Below, one piece after another: positions 17,129 through 25,745 of a DNA stretch of 64,000 bases. This DNA comes from Streptomyces sp. NBC_01381. GTDB taxonomy: Bacteria > Actinomycetota > Actinomycetes > Streptomycetales > Streptomycetaceae. Each line of letters opens with the position of its first letter. The stretch's first letter is position 1. A program made the translations under genes and the position numbers. The notes under the pieces are model-generated. The model was not told the DNA's origin. It was given only the letters and a program-made list of their open reading frames with translations, and made no database searches. The stretch covers positions 1,798,001 to 1,862,000 of the forward strand of contig NZ_JAPEPI010000002.1 in assembly GCF_026340305.1 (NCBI RefSeq), given 5' to 3'.

Positions 17129-17986
17129 TCACCCGGTGGGTCGCGGCAGCCCGATCGGGTTGGGGAAGGGCAGCACGTCGGCGGCGATGATCTGCCGCAC
17201 GGGCTGTTCGAGGGCGGCAAGCAGGGTGTCCGCGTCGCGTGCGCCGAGCGGGCGGAGCAGCCGTGCCGACAGGCGGTCCGTGGCGTCCTCGATCGACTCC
17301 CGTTCGGTGCGCCCGTGTTCGGTGATGTGCCCCTCGCCGTCAAGCAGGCCGCGCCCGCGCAGCCGGTCCACCGCCTCCGCCCACTCCTGCTCGCTCCAGC
17401 CCCTGTCCTGGCGGATGGTCCCCGGGTCCACCCGGTCCGTCGCCGCGGCGAGCACCAGCGCCTCGCAGGAGTCGATGCCGTGGTCGGCGAGCGCCGCGAC
17501 ATGTGCGTCGCCCCGGAACTCCCGTACGCAGGTGACCAGTTGCCACAGGCGCTGCACCGGGTCGGTGCGCTCGCTCACCTCGCGGTTCGCCGTGAACAGC
17601 GGGCGGGCCGGCGACGGGGCGTCCTCGACCATCGCCGCGAGGGGCGGGCAGAGTTCGGCCGCCCGCTTCTCGATGTCCGGGACGAGGGAGCGCAGGGCCC
17701 GTTCCGAGTACGCCGCGCGTTCCTCCACGATCCGGCCCGGGTGCGCGTACTGCCAGGCGGAGGGGAGGGCGCGCGCCACCATGCCGGGGGCGAAGACACC
17801 GAGCGCGGCCGTCGCGGCACCCGGTTCGACGGGGCCCATCGGGGCGGTGCGGGCCGCGAAGTAGCCCATCCAGAAGCCCTTGAGGCCGAGCGCCCGGCCC
17901 ATGGCGCGGCAGCCTTCCTCGAAGTAGATCACGGCGTGCAGGGGCTCGGTCCGCAGCCAGAGCGTGCGGGATCTGGTGAGGGTCAT
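17129..17986 (-). CDS. SCO6745/SalK-type protein
   Basis: The 285-residue all-helical protein resembles the SCO6745 family common in actinomycetes, marked by LRTEPLHAVIYF, GFWMGYFAARTAPMGPV and the C-terminal PFPNPIGLPR. Its C-terminal part has a winged-helix-like pattern, but no function is established. ATG 17986 has TAGCTT eight nt upstream on its strand, fitting a leaderless start. It is convergent with the ArsR gene, 10 nt apart. Confidence 0.75.
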   Translation of the reverse strand: MTLTRSRTLWLRTEPLHAVIYFEEGCRAMGRALGLKGFWMGYFAARTAPMGPVEPGAATAALGVFAPGMVARALPSAWQYAHPGRIVEERAAYSERALRSLVPDIEKRAAELCPPLAAMVEDAPSPARPLFTANREVSERTDPVQRLWQLVTCVREFRGDAHVAALADHGIDSCEALVLAAATDRVDPGTIRQDRGWSEQEWAEAVDRLRGRGLLDGEGHITEHGRTERESIEDATDRLSARLLRPLGARDADTLLAALEQPVRQIIAADVLPFPNPIGLPRPTG

Positions 17987-18304
17987 GGACCCACAAGCTA
18001 GGCCAGCGCGAGTGCCCGCGCCACCCGCCCGGCCGCACATGGCTCGTCATGGCGCCGCAGCTGAAGCCGCGCCAACTCCGGCGCGGGGTCCAAAACCTGG
18101 TGCTTGTACGTCCGCGTCGACGGTGCCACGGGCGAAATGCCGCCGTTTTTCCGGCAGTTCTTCGCTCGGCTTTTCGCCATGCTCAGAAGAACCTCAAGTA
18201 TCCGTGTAGTGGAAGTGTAATTCCATGAACTCCCTTGTCTGTAAAGGATCTTGTTGATAGAAATTTCTCTGTCAATGAGAACTGAACAGACGGGGGTCTT
18301 CCTC
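17987..18304. other. Intergenic region without a gene
   Basis: This divergent 318-nt gap holds no convincing gene. Its right half (18190-18290) is unusually AT-rich for the window and includes an imperfect inverted repeat around GATAGAAATTTCTCTGTC. It is probably the promoter and leader of the secreted trefoil-like protein. Confidence 0.4.
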
Positions 18305-18847
18305 ATGGCTGCAAGAAAGCGTTTCGCCGTGCTCGCTTCCACGGCTTCTCTCTGCCTGGCCGCCGGTGCCGTAAGTGCCGGTGAAGCCCAGGCGGCGGGT
18401 TCTTGGCGCTCGCTCAAGTTCCAGCACGGCAAGAACATCTGCCTGAGCGTGCAGGCGAAGGCGAGCACCAAGAAGGGCAAGCGCGAGCGGGTCCGTGGGT
18501 GCACCGGCGGTGTGTACCAGCTCTGGCGCATCGACTTCTCCAAGTACAACGGCAGGGCGGTCGCCAAGCTGCACCCCGCCACCAACACCAAGCTGTGCCT
18601 CGACGGCGCCAAGACGGAGCGGATGGGCAGGAGCGGCTGGCTGTCGCACGTCACCAAGTGCAACAGCTCGGCCTCCCAGAAGTGGCAGTACGTGAGCTCG
18701 AACCCGGGCGCGTACTTCAACCCGCAGAACGTCAAGAGCAAGCTCTGCCTCGGCGCCTACAAGGGACGTAAGTCGAGCGGCACCTGGGTGGGCACGTCCA
18801 AGTGCAACAGCAAGGTCAGCGGTGGGCAGATCTTCAAGGTGAAGTAG
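18305..18847 (+). CDS. Small secreted beta-trefoil (RICIN-like) protein
   Basis: The 180-residue protein has a Sec signal peptide ending near EAQAAG (about residue 30). The mature part repeats a trefoil pattern with Cys pairs and QW-like motifs: YQLWRID, KLCLDGAK, QKWQYV and KLCLGAYKG. This resembles ricin-type carbohydrate-binding domains, but with no fused catalytic domain. It is exported and may be a lectin or a small extracellular effector. GGGGG nine nt upstream of the ATG is the likely ribosome binding site. An upstream in-frame ATG (MRTEQ) is less likely. Confidence 0.7.
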   Translation: MAARKRFAVLASTASLCLAAGAVSAGEAQAAGSWRSLKFQHGKNICLSVQAKASTKKGKRERVRGCTGGVYQLWRIDFSKYNGRAVAKLHPATNTKLCLDGAKTERMGRSGWLSHVTKCNSSASQKWQYVSSNPGAYFNPQNVKSKLCLGAYKGRKSSGTWVGTSKCNSKVSGGQIFKVK

Positions 18848-18886
18848 GCAATTCGCCGCGCCGCTGAAAAGCGAAACGGAAAAGAG

Positions 18887-18921
18887 TCCCCGTCTCCGGG
18901 CAATTGGGCCCGAGGCGGGGA
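18887..18921. terminator. Bidirectional hairpin terminator
   Basis: TCCCCGTCTCCGGGC pairs with GCCCGAGGCGGGGA around an AATTG loop with small mismatches. It lies between the convergent trefoil gene and the end of the sulfur operon. Confidence 0.65.
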
Positions 18922-18943
18922 TTCGCTGTTTGTCCGCGATAAT

Positions 18944-19696
18944 TCAGGCGCTGACCGCCATACGCTCTCGGAGTAGCGCCTCCGTGTATCGCTGAATGAG
19001 CAGTCGTGCCACCTCGGGCGAAGGGCCGAGTTCCTTCGCGAGAACATCGGCGCCGGAATCCCTGGCACCCCGGGCGATCCGGTCCGGCAGAAATCCGGGG
19101 GCCAGGACATAGGGGGCGACCGCCACGCGCCGGACGCCCTGCGCGCGCAGCGCGCGTACCGCGTCCTCGGTGCGGGGCAGAGATGCGGAGGCGAACGCAG
19201 GCCGCACGGCGCACCAACCGGTGTGCCGCCACTCCCGCGCGATTTCAGCGATCACTGCGATCGCCTCCGGGTCGGTGGACCCCGCCGAGGCCAGCACGAC
19301 CCCGGTCGAGGACTTGTCGGCGGGCGTCAGGCCCGCCTCGTACAACCGCCGTTCCAGGGCGGTCAGGAGCAGCGGCGAAGGACCGAGCACCGGCGCCTGC
19401 CGGATACGCAGCCGGGGCGGGGCCTGGTCGAGGACCGCCGGGATGTCGGCCTTCGCGTGGAACGCCCGGGTGAGCAGCAGCGGCAGCGCGACCACATCGC
19501 GCACACCTTCCGCGTCCAGGGACTCCAACACCTCGGGAACAGACGGCGAGTTGAAGTCGAGGAAGCCCGTCTCCACCCGCAGCCCCGGCCGCTGCACCCG
19601 CACGCGCCGCACCAGGGCACGCACCGTCGCGGCATGCCGCGGGTCGCGGCTGCCGTGGGCGACCACGACGAGGGCGGGGCGGGCGGGAACACGCAT
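18944..19696 (-). CDS. Sirohydrochlorin chelatase-like protein (CbiX/SirB type)
   Basis: The 250-residue protein is a CbiX-type chelatase with two half-domains. The N-terminal metal-binding His is in VVVAHGSRDPRH and a second conserved His is in LLTRAFHAKADIP. The enzyme inserts Fe2+ into sirohydrochlorin, giving the sirohaem required by sulfite reductase. It is the last gene of the sulfur operon, 5 nt after the permease gene, which supports sirohaem rather than cobalamin synthesis. Confidence 0.85.
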   Translation of the reverse strand: MRVPARPALVVVAHGSRDPRHAATVRALVRRVRVQRPGLRVETGFLDFNSPSVPEVLESLDAEGVRDVVALPLLLTRAFHAKADIPAVLDQAPPRLRIRQAPVLGPSPLLLTALERRLYEAGLTPADKSSTGVVLASAGSTDPEAIAVIAEIAREWRHTGWCAVRPAFASASLPRTEDAVRALRAQGVRRVAVAPYVLAPGFLPDRIARGARDSGADVLAKELGPSPEVARLLIQRYTEALLRERMAVSA

Positions 19697-19701
19697 GGCA
19701 A

Positions 19702-20628
19702 TCAGCTCTTCGTGAGCAGGCCGCGGCCGCGCAGCACGCGCCGCTCCAGCGGGCTGAAGATGAGCAGGTCGATGGCGATGCCGACGATCAGGATCAGCAG
19801 GATCGCCAGGAACACCTGCGACATGCTGCTGTTGGTGCGGCCCGCCTCCAGGAGCTGGCCGAGGCCCACGCCCAGGTCGGGGTGGGTGGCGATGATCTCC
19901 GCGGCCATCAGGGAGCGCCAGGAGAAGGCCCAGCCCTGCTTGAGGCCCGCCACATAGCCGGGGAGCGCCGCCGGGAACACGATGTGCCAGGTGTGCCGGA
20001 AGCCCGTCGCGCCCAGCGTGCGGCCCGCCCGCAGATACAGCGGCGGCACCTGGTCGACGCCGGCGACCAGGCCGTTGGCGATGGACGGGACGGCGCCGAG
20101 CAGGATCACCGCGTACATCGCCTCGGGCTTGAGGCCCAGCCAGATCACGGCGGGCGGCACCCAGGCGACCGACGGCAGGGACTGGAGGCCGGAGAGGATC
20201 GGGCCGATCGCCGCCCGCACGAACTTCACCCGGGCGACGAGCAGGCCGAGCGGCGTGCCGATGGCCAGGGCGAGCAGGAAGCCGAAGAGCCCGCGGGAGA
20301 CGGACGTCCAGATGTAGTCGAGCAGCTTGCCCTGGAGCCAGGCGCTGCGCAGTTCCTGCCCTACGTCGGCGGGCGTGGGCAGCTTGCTCGGATCATCGAC
20401 GATCTTGAAGGAGACCAGCGCCTGCCACACCACCAGGATCACGGCGACGGCGATGACCGGCGGCAGGATCTTGTCCACGAAGGTCCTGCGGAACGGGGTG
20501 CGGCCGGAGACGGTCGTCTCCAGCGCGTCAAGTCCCGCTTCGAGCCCCGCGAGGTCCCCGTGCCCGGTCGGCTTGGCGAGCGCGTCCGGTGCGCCGCCGT
20601 CGGCCGTCTTCGTATCAGTGCTGGCCAT
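19702..20628 (-). CDS. ABC importer permease, sulfonate/taurine (SsuC/TauC) type
   Basis: The 308-residue membrane protein has about six helices and the BPD-transport EAA-like loop (LRAGRTLGATGFRHTWHIVFP). The WVPPAVIWLGLKPEA and SWRSLMAAEII segments are typical of SsuC/TauC permeases. A 60-residue charged N-terminal tail precedes the first helix. Its ATG lies 14 nt inside the end of the ATPase gene, so they are coupled. It probably imports aliphatic sulfonates or similar organosulfur compounds. Confidence 0.9.
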   Translation of the reverse strand: MASTDTKTADGGAPDALAKPTGHGDLAGLEAGLDALETTVSGRTPFRRTFVDKILPPVIAVAVILVVWQALVSFKIVDDPSKLPTPADVGQELRSAWLQGKLLDYIWTSVSRGLFGFLLALAIGTPLGLLVARVKFVRAAIGPILSGLQSLPSVAWVPPAVIWLGLKPEAMYAVILLGAVPSIANGLVAGVDQVPPLYLRAGRTLGATGFRHTWHIVFPAALPGYVAGLKQGWAFSWRSLMAAEIIATHPDLGVGLGQLLEAGRTNSSMSQVFLAILLILIVGIAIDLLIFSPLERRVLRGRGLLTKS

Positions 20629-21409
20629 GGCGGCGGATCTCCCCACGCAGTTGTTCGGTGATCTCGACGGAGAGTTCCGCGACGTCCGTGTCCTCGATGC
20701 GGCGCGGCTGCGGGATGTCCACCGTCCACTCCCGGGCGATCCGGCCGGGGCGCGAGGAGAGCAGCACGACACGCTCGGCGAGCCGGACCGCCTCGCGGAC
20801 GTTGTGCGTCACGAAGAGGACGGAGACCTCCGTCTCCCGCCAGATGCGGGTCAGTTCGTCATGCAGGACGTCCCGTGTGATGGCGTCGAGCGCGGCGAAC
20901 GGCTCGTCCATCAGGAGCAGCTTGCTCTCCTGGGCGAGGGCGCGGGCCAGCGCCACGCGCTGGCGCATGCCGCCCGACAGTTCGTGCACGCGCTTGCCGT
21001 ACGCGCCGCCCAGGCGGACCAGTTCGAGGAGCTCCTCGGCCCGGGGGCGCCGGTCGGCCTTGGCCACGCCCCGCAGTTTCAGGGCGAGTTCGATGTTCTT
21101 GCCCGCGGTCAGCCACGGGAACAGGGCGTGCTCCTGGAACATGAGGGCCGGGCGGCCGTCCGTGGTGATGTCGCCCACGGACGGCTTGTCGAGCCCGGCC
21201 ACCAGGTTGAGCAGGGTCGACTTTCCGCAGCCCGAGGCTCCCAGGAGGGTGACGAACTCGCCGGGAGCGACATCGAGCGTGATGTCGTCCAGGACGAGCT
21301 GGGGACCGGCGGGTGTGGCGAAGGACTTCGAGACGTGCTCGATCCGGGCTGCGTACCCGCTGGTCTCGGTGCTGTCCGCCGCCTTGGCGAGGGTGGTTGC
21401 GGTTGCCAT
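20615..21409 (-). CDS. ABC importer ATPase, SsuB type
   Basis: The 264-residue ATPase has Walker A GASGCGKSTLL, the Q-loop Gln in FQEHALFPW, the signature LSGGMRQRVALARAL, Walker B KLLLMDEPFAALD, and the switch His in VTHNVREA. It energises the sulfonate-type permease. ATG 21409 was chosen because AGGAGG lies eight nt upstream; GTG 21418 has no spacing for a ribosome binding site. It follows the binding-protein gene by 36 nt. Confidence 0.94.
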   Translation of the reverse strand: MATATTLAKAADSTETSGYAARIEHVSKSFATPAGPQLVLDDITLDVAPGEFVTLLGASGCGKSTLLNLVAGLDKPSVGDITTDGRPALMFQEHALFPWLTAGKNIELALKLRGVAKADRRPRAEELLELVRLGGAYGKRVHELSGGMRQRVALARALAQESKLLLMDEPFAALDAITRDVLHDELTRIWRETEVSVLFVTHNVREAVRLAERVVLLSSRPGRIAREWTVDIPQPRRIEDTDVAELSVEITEQLRGEIRRHGQH

Positions 21410-21445
21410 GGTCGTCACCTCCTGGGAACTGGTCGGATTCCGGGC

Positions 21446-22576
21446 TTACTTGACGCCGAGACCGGCGTCTTCGACCGCGGGCTCGCCCGCCGCCTTCAGG
21501 ACCTTGTTCAGCGGCCTCAGGTCGTAGATGCCCTTGAGGTCGGGCTTCTCGAGGAGGCCCGCCTTGACCGCGTGCCCGGCCTCGCTGCCGAGCGTCTCGG
21601 CGAGCGGGTCGTTGGTGAAGTCAATGGACTTCCACGCCGGGTCGATGACCTCGGCCGGCAGCGGCTTGCCGGAGGCCGCCTCCAGCTCGGCGTTGGCCGC
21701 GGCCTTCGCCTTCTGCGGGTTGTCCTTGATCCACTTGGTGGTCTTCACAGAGGCGCGAAGCACCGCCTCGACGACCTTCGGGTGCTCCTCGAGGAAGTCC
21801 TGCCGCACGATGATGTTGGTGATCACGAACTTCTTGTCCGGCCACAGGTCCTTCTCGTCGAGCAGCACCTTGCCGCCCTCGGCGACCAGCTTCGACGCGG
21901 TCGGCTCCGGCACCCAGGCGCCGTCGATGGAGCCGGACTTGTAGGCGTCCGGGGTGATCTTGTTGTCGGTGCGGACCACCGACACATCGCCCTTGCCGCT
22001 CTCAGGGTCGACCTTCCAGCCCTTCTCCTTGATCCAGTTGAGGAGGGCCACGTCCTGTGTGTTGCCGAGCTGCGGCGTTGCGATGCTCTTGCCCTTGACG
22101 TCGTCCAGGGACTTGATCTTGTCGGGGTTCACCACCAGCTTGACGCCGCCGGAGGCCGCGCCGCCGATGATGCGCAGGCCCTTGCCCTGGGACTTCGCAT
22201 AGCCGTTGATGGCCGGGGACGGGCCGATCCAGCCGATGTCGATGGACTTCGAGTTGAGCGCCTCGATCTCCGAGGGGCCGGCGTTGAACTGGGCGTACTC
22301 GGCCTTGGTGGCGCCCAGTTCCTTCTGGAAGAGGCCCTCCTGCTTGCCGACGAGGGCGGTGCCGTGCGTGAGGTTGGGGAAGTACCCGATCTTGACCTCG
22401 TCGAGGCCCTCGATCTTCTTCGCACCGGCGGCCACATTGGCCTTGTCGTTCTTGTCGGTCGACTCGGAACCGTAACCGCAGGAGGTGAGCGCCACCGCGA
22501 GCAGCGGCAGGGCGGTGACCGCGGCCAGGGCGCGTCGGCCGCCGGTGGTGCGTGGAGTGCGGAAGCTGGCAGGCAC
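21446..22576 (-). CDS. Sulfonate-type ABC substrate-binding lipoprotein
   Basis: The 376-residue binding protein starts at GTG 22576 behind an AGAGGA site. The lipobox VALTSC sets the lipidated Cys at residue 33. The body has the SsuA/TauA (NMT1-like) pattern: KIGYFPNLTHGTALVGKQEGLF, IDIGWIGPSPAINGY and GAWVPEPTAS. It binds an organosulfur compound outside the membrane for the SsuB/SsuC-type pair. Its place after cysN inside the sulfate-reduction operon supports sulfur nutrition as its role. Confidence 0.9.
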   Translation of the reverse strand: MPASFRTPRTTGGRRALAAVTALPLLAVALTSCGYGSESTDKNDKANVAAGAKKIEGLDEVKIGYFPNLTHGTALVGKQEGLFQKELGATKAEYAQFNAGPSEIEALNSKSIDIGWIGPSPAINGYAKSQGKGLRIIGGAASGGVKLVVNPDKIKSLDDVKGKSIATPQLGNTQDVALLNWIKEKGWKVDPESGKGDVSVVRTDNKITPDAYKSGSIDGAWVPEPTASKLVAEGGKVLLDEKDLWPDKKFVITNIIVRQDFLEEHPKVVEAVLRASVKTTKWIKDNPQKAKAAANAELEAASGKPLPAEVIDPAWKSIDFTNDPLAETLGSEAGHAVKAGLLEKPDLKGIYDLRPLNKVLKAAGEPAVEDAGLGVK

Positions 22577-22624
22577 GGGAGGGGATCCTCTCGTCGGCCC
22601 GGATCGCACGCCGTCGGGTCGTGT

Positions 22625-22732
22625 CTACGCCGTCAGGTCGTGGCCGGGAAGGTCGGCAGGTTTTCGTCTACGCAGTTCGATCTCGTGGGGGGTGAGGGCG
22701 CGCAAGCGGTGCGCGTACGTCATGCCGCACAT
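22625..22732 (-). CDS. Small ORF (35 codons) upstream of the binding protein, tentative
   Basis: An ATG ORF begins with Met-Cys-Gly-Met, is rich in Arg and Leu, and ends 48 nt before the lipoprotein start. It overlaps the end of the other small ORF here in a different frame. It may be a leader peptide for the importer genes or chance; the single early Cys codon is only weak support. No known family was recognised. Confidence 0.25.
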   Translation of the reverse strand: MCGMTYAHRLRALTPHEIELRRRKPADLPGHDLTA

Positions 22733-22824
22733 CGCCCGACCCCGCCCTGACCGCTGCCGAGGGCGCCGCTGCCGATGCGGCCGCCCTCCTTCGCGAAGGT
22801 CGAGAAGTAGTCGATCGAGATCAT
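22720..22824 (-). CDS. Small ORF (34 codons) directly after cysN, tentative
   Basis: An ATG two nt beyond the cysN stop opens a 34-residue frame beginning MISIDYFSTF, followed by a Gly/Ser-rich run and ending Arg-Cys-Ala-Ala. Its tight spacing after cysN would allow translational coupling. It could be a coupled small protein or a cysteine-sensing leader; I do not recognise it. Confidence 0.3.
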   Translation of the reverse strand: MISIDYFSTFAKEGGRIGSGALGSGQGGVGRCAA

Positions 22825-22826
22825 GG

Positions 22827-24200
22827 TCAGAAGTCCCAACCCTCGTCGTCGGCAGCCGGCTTGGCCTCGTCGGCCGCCTCGTCGCCGGTGGCGAACGCAT
22901 CGCCCGCCATGCCCGCCGCGAGCGTCGTGCCGTCCGCCGGGTCGATCAGCAGGAAGGAACCGGTGCGGCGCGAAGCGGCGTACGAGTCGAGCGCGATCGG
23001 CTCGGCGGTGCGCACCAGGACCCGGCCGATGTCGTTGGCGACGAGCTGTCCCGGGGCGGGGTGCTGGGAGAGGTCGTCGAGGGTGAGCCGCGAGGGGATC
23101 TCCTTGACGATCGCCTTGACCGTACGCGTGGTGTGCTTGAGCAGCACCCGCTGGCCGACGGCGAGCGGCTGGTCCGCCACATGGCAGACCGTCGCCTCGA
23201 TGTCCTGCGTGGTCGGCGGCTGGTCGCCGCTCGGCACGATCAGGTCGCCGCGCGAGATGTCGATGTCGCTCTCCAGGAGCAGCGTCACGGACTGCGGCGT
23301 CCAGGCCACGTCCACCGGCTCACCGAGCAGATCGATGCCCGCGATCTTCGACGTACGCCCCGAGGGCAGCACCGTCACGGACTCGCCGACCCGGAAGGTG
23401 CCGGCCGCGATCTGCCCCGCGTAGCCCCGGTAGTCCGGGTGCTCGGCGGTCTGCGGGCGGATCACGTACTGGACGGGCAGGCGCGCGTGGCAGGAGGTCA
23501 GGTCGTGGCTGACCGGGACCGTCTCCAGGTGCTCGAGGACGGTGGGGCCGCCGTACCAGTCCATGTTGGAGGACGGCTCCACGACGTTGTCGCCGGCCAG
23601 CGCCGAGATCGGGATCGCGGTGATCTCCGGGACGCCCAACCCGACGGCGTACGCGGTGAATTCCTCGGCGATCTTCGCGAAGACCGTCTCCTCGTACGCG
23701 ACGAGGTCCATCTTGTTCACCGCGAGCACGACGTGCGGGACACGAAGGAGCGCGGCGACGGCGGCGTGCCTGCGGGTCTGCTCGATGACGCCGTTGCGGG
23801 CGTCGACGAGGACCACGGCCAGGTCGGCCGTCGACGCGCCGGTGACCATGTTGCGGGTGTACTGCACATGGCCCGGCGTGTCGGCCAGGATGAACCGGCG
23901 CTGCGCGGTGGCGAAGTAGCGGTACGCGACGTCGATGGTGATGCCCTGCTCGCGCTCGGCCCGCAGACCGTCGGTGAGCAGCGCGAGGTCGGGCGCCTCC
24001 TGGCCGCGGCCGAGCGAGACCCGCTCGACGGCCTCAAGCTGGTCGGTGAGGACCGACTTGGAGTCGTGCAGGAGCCGGCCCACCAGGGTGGACTTGCCGT
24101 CGTCGACGGACCCGGCGGTGGCGAACCGCAGCAGGGTGGTGGCCGAAAGCTGCTCCGTGGAGAGCGGCTGTGCCTTGTCGGGTTCGGTGGTGCTGGTCAT
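22827..24200 (-). CDS. cysN: Sulfate adenylyltransferase subunit 1 (GTPase)
   Basis: The 457-residue GTPase regulates ATP sulfurylase, which makes adenosine 5'-phosphosulfate from sulfate and ATP. It shows the G1 loop GSVDDGKSTL, DTPGH (G3) and NKMDL (G4), followed by the EF-Tu-like beta barrels. It lacks a fused CysC kinase domain, which is encoded separately here. It starts 2 nt after the cysD stop. ATG 24200 is right for family length; the frame is open upstream only by chance. Confidence 0.96.
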   Translation of the reverse strand: MTSTTEPDKAQPLSTEQLSATTLLRFATAGSVDDGKSTLVGRLLHDSKSVLTDQLEAVERVSLGRGQEAPDLALLTDGLRAEREQGITIDVAYRYFATAQRRFILADTPGHVQYTRNMVTGASTADLAVVLVDARNGVIEQTRRHAAVAALLRVPHVVLAVNKMDLVAYEETVFAKIAEEFTAYAVGLGVPEITAIPISALAGDNVVEPSSNMDWYGGPTVLEHLETVPVSHDLTSCHARLPVQYVIRPQTAEHPDYRGYAGQIAAGTFRVGESVTVLPSGRTSKIAGIDLLGEPVDVAWTPQSVTLLLESDIDISRGDLIVPSGDQPPTTQDIEATVCHVADQPLAVGQRVLLKHTTRTVKAIVKEIPSRLTLDDLSQHPAPGQLVANDIGRVLVRTAEPIALDSYAASRRTGSFLLIDPADGTTLAAGMAGDAFATGDEAADEAKPAADDEGWDF

Positions 24201-24202
24201 GT

Positions 24203-25141
24203 TTAGAAGTACCCCTCGCGCTTGCGGTCTTCCATCGCGGCCTCGGAGAGCTTGTCGTCGGCCCTCGTCGCGCCGCGCTCGGTCAGCCGCGAAGCGGCGA
24301 TCTCGGCGATCACGGCGTCCAGCGTGGTGGCGTCGGAGTCGACGGCACCGGTGCAGGACATGTCGCCGACGGTGCGGTAGCGGATGAGCCGCTTCTCGAC
24401 CGTCTCGTCGTCCTTGGGGCCGCCCCACTCGCCGGCGGTCAGCCACATGCCGGAACGCTTGAACACGTCACGCTCGTGCGCGAAGTAGATCTCGGGCAGC
24501 TCGATGCCCTCGCGGGCGATGTACTGCCACACGTCCAGCTCGGTCCAGTTGGACAGCGGGAACACGCGGACGTGCTCACCGGGGGCGTGCCGGCCGTTGT
24601 AGAGCTGCCACAGCTCGGGGCGCTGGCGGCGCGGGTCCCACTGCGAGAACTCGTCCCGGAGGCTGAACACCCGCTCCTTGGCGCGCGCCTTCTCCTCGTC
24701 GCGGCGCCCGCCGCCGAAGACCGCGTCGAACTTCTCGCTCTGGATCTTCTCGGTGAGCGGCACGGTCTGGAGGGGGTTACGCGTCCCGTCGGGCCGCTCC
24801 CGCAGCTTCCCGGCGTCGATGTAGTCCTGCACGGAGGCGACGTGCAGCCGCAGCCCGTGCTCGGCGACCACGCGGTCGCGGTACTCGATGACCTCGGGGA
24901 AGTTGTGCCCGGTGTCGACGTGCAGGAGCGAGAAGGGCACCGCCGCGGGGGCGAACGCCTTCAGCGCCAGGTGCAGCATGACGATCGAGTCCTTGCCGCC
25001 GGAGAACAGAATCACCGGCCGCTCGAACTCGCCCGCCACCTCACGGAAGATGTGCACCGCCTCGGATTCGAGGGCGTCCAGGTGAGACAGCGCGTACGGG
25101 CTGTCCGTCCCCTCGGTCACGGTGGCCACGGTGGTCGTCAT
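24203..25141 (-). CDS. cysD: Sulfate adenylyltransferase subunit 2
   Basis: The 312-residue catalytic subunit of ATP sulfurylase carries the PP-loop SGGKDSIVMLHLA, the HVDTGHNFPE segment and the C-terminal RYRTVGDMSCTGAV. It forms APS together with CysN. Its ATG overlaps the cysC stop (ATGA), so it is translationally coupled. Confidence 0.97.
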   Translation of the reverse strand: MTTTVATVTEGTDSPYALSHLDALESEAVHIFREVAGEFERPVILFSGGKDSIVMLHLALKAFAPAAVPFSLLHVDTGHNFPEVIEYRDRVVAEHGLRLHVASVQDYIDAGKLRERPDGTRNPLQTVPLTEKIQSEKFDAVFGGGRRDEEKARAKERVFSLRDEFSQWDPRRQRPELWQLYNGRHAPGEHVRVFPLSNWTELDVWQYIAREGIELPEIYFAHERDVFKRSGMWLTAGEWGGPKDDETVEKRLIRYRTVGDMSCTGAVDSDATTLDAVIAEIAASRLTERGATRADDKLSEAAMEDRKREGYF

Positions 25142-25674
25142 GCCAGACCCCTTTCGATGAGCAGCGCGCGCAAGGCCGCCGCGGACTCCTGCACGGTCTG
25201 GTCCTGGGACTCGATGCGCAGATCGGGCGACTCGGGTGCCTCGTACGGGTCGTCGACCCCGGTGAGCCCGGAGATCTCGCCCGCCGCCTGCTTGGCGTAC
25301 AGACCCTTCACATCGCGTACGGAGCAGACCTCGACCGGCGTGGCCACATGGACCTCGATGTACGGAGTGCCGCCCTTCTGGTGGCGTCCCCGCACCGCCT
25401 CGCGGCTGTCGGCGAACGGCGCGATCACCGGCACCAGGACCTTCACGCCGTTGCGGGCGAGCAGTTCGGCGACGAAGCCGATGCGCTGCACGTTGGTGTG
25501 CCGGTCCTCGCGGCTGAAGCCGAGGCCCGCCGAGAGGAACTCGCGGATCTCGTCGCCGTCGAGCACCTCGACCTGGTGGCCGTCCTCGCCCAGCTTGCCG
25601 GCGAGCTCGTACGCGATGGTGGTCTTGCCCGCGCTGGGCAGACCGGTGAGCCAGATGGTGGCTCCGGTGGTCAC
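25138..25674 (-). CDS. cysC: Adenylylsulfate kinase
   Basis: The 178-residue kinase phosphorylates APS to PAPS. The P-loop is GLPSAGKTT. The family segments LDGDEIREFLSAGLGFSREDRHTN and KGLYAKQAAGEISGLTGVDDPYE are intact. GTG 25674 is chosen because AGGAG lies six nt upstream and the resulting length matches the Streptomyces protein as I remember it. An in-frame ATG at 25746 overlaps the cysH stop (TGATG) and would add 24 residues with a duplicated Gln/His-rich segment from an 18-bp tandem repeat. Confidence 0.93.
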   Translation of the reverse strand: MTTGATIWLTGLPSAGKTTIAYELAGKLGEDGHQVEVLDGDEIREFLSAGLGFSREDRHTNVQRIGFVAELLARNGVKVLVPVIAPFADSREAVRGRHQKGGTPYIEVHVATPVEVCSVRDVKGLYAKQAAGEISGLTGVDDPYEAPESPDLRIESQDQTVQESAAALRALLIERGLA

Positions 25675-25745
25675 GTGCTTCTCCTGAGGGTGTGTCTGGT
25701 CCTGAGCGTGTGTCTGGTCCTGAGCGCTTGTCCGAGTGGCCGTCA

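Noticed and set aside
20327..22750. An 807-codon plus-strand frame across the sulfonate importer genes
   Set aside because: The three minus-strand ABC genes are unmistakable; the long frame only reflects third-position GC bias.
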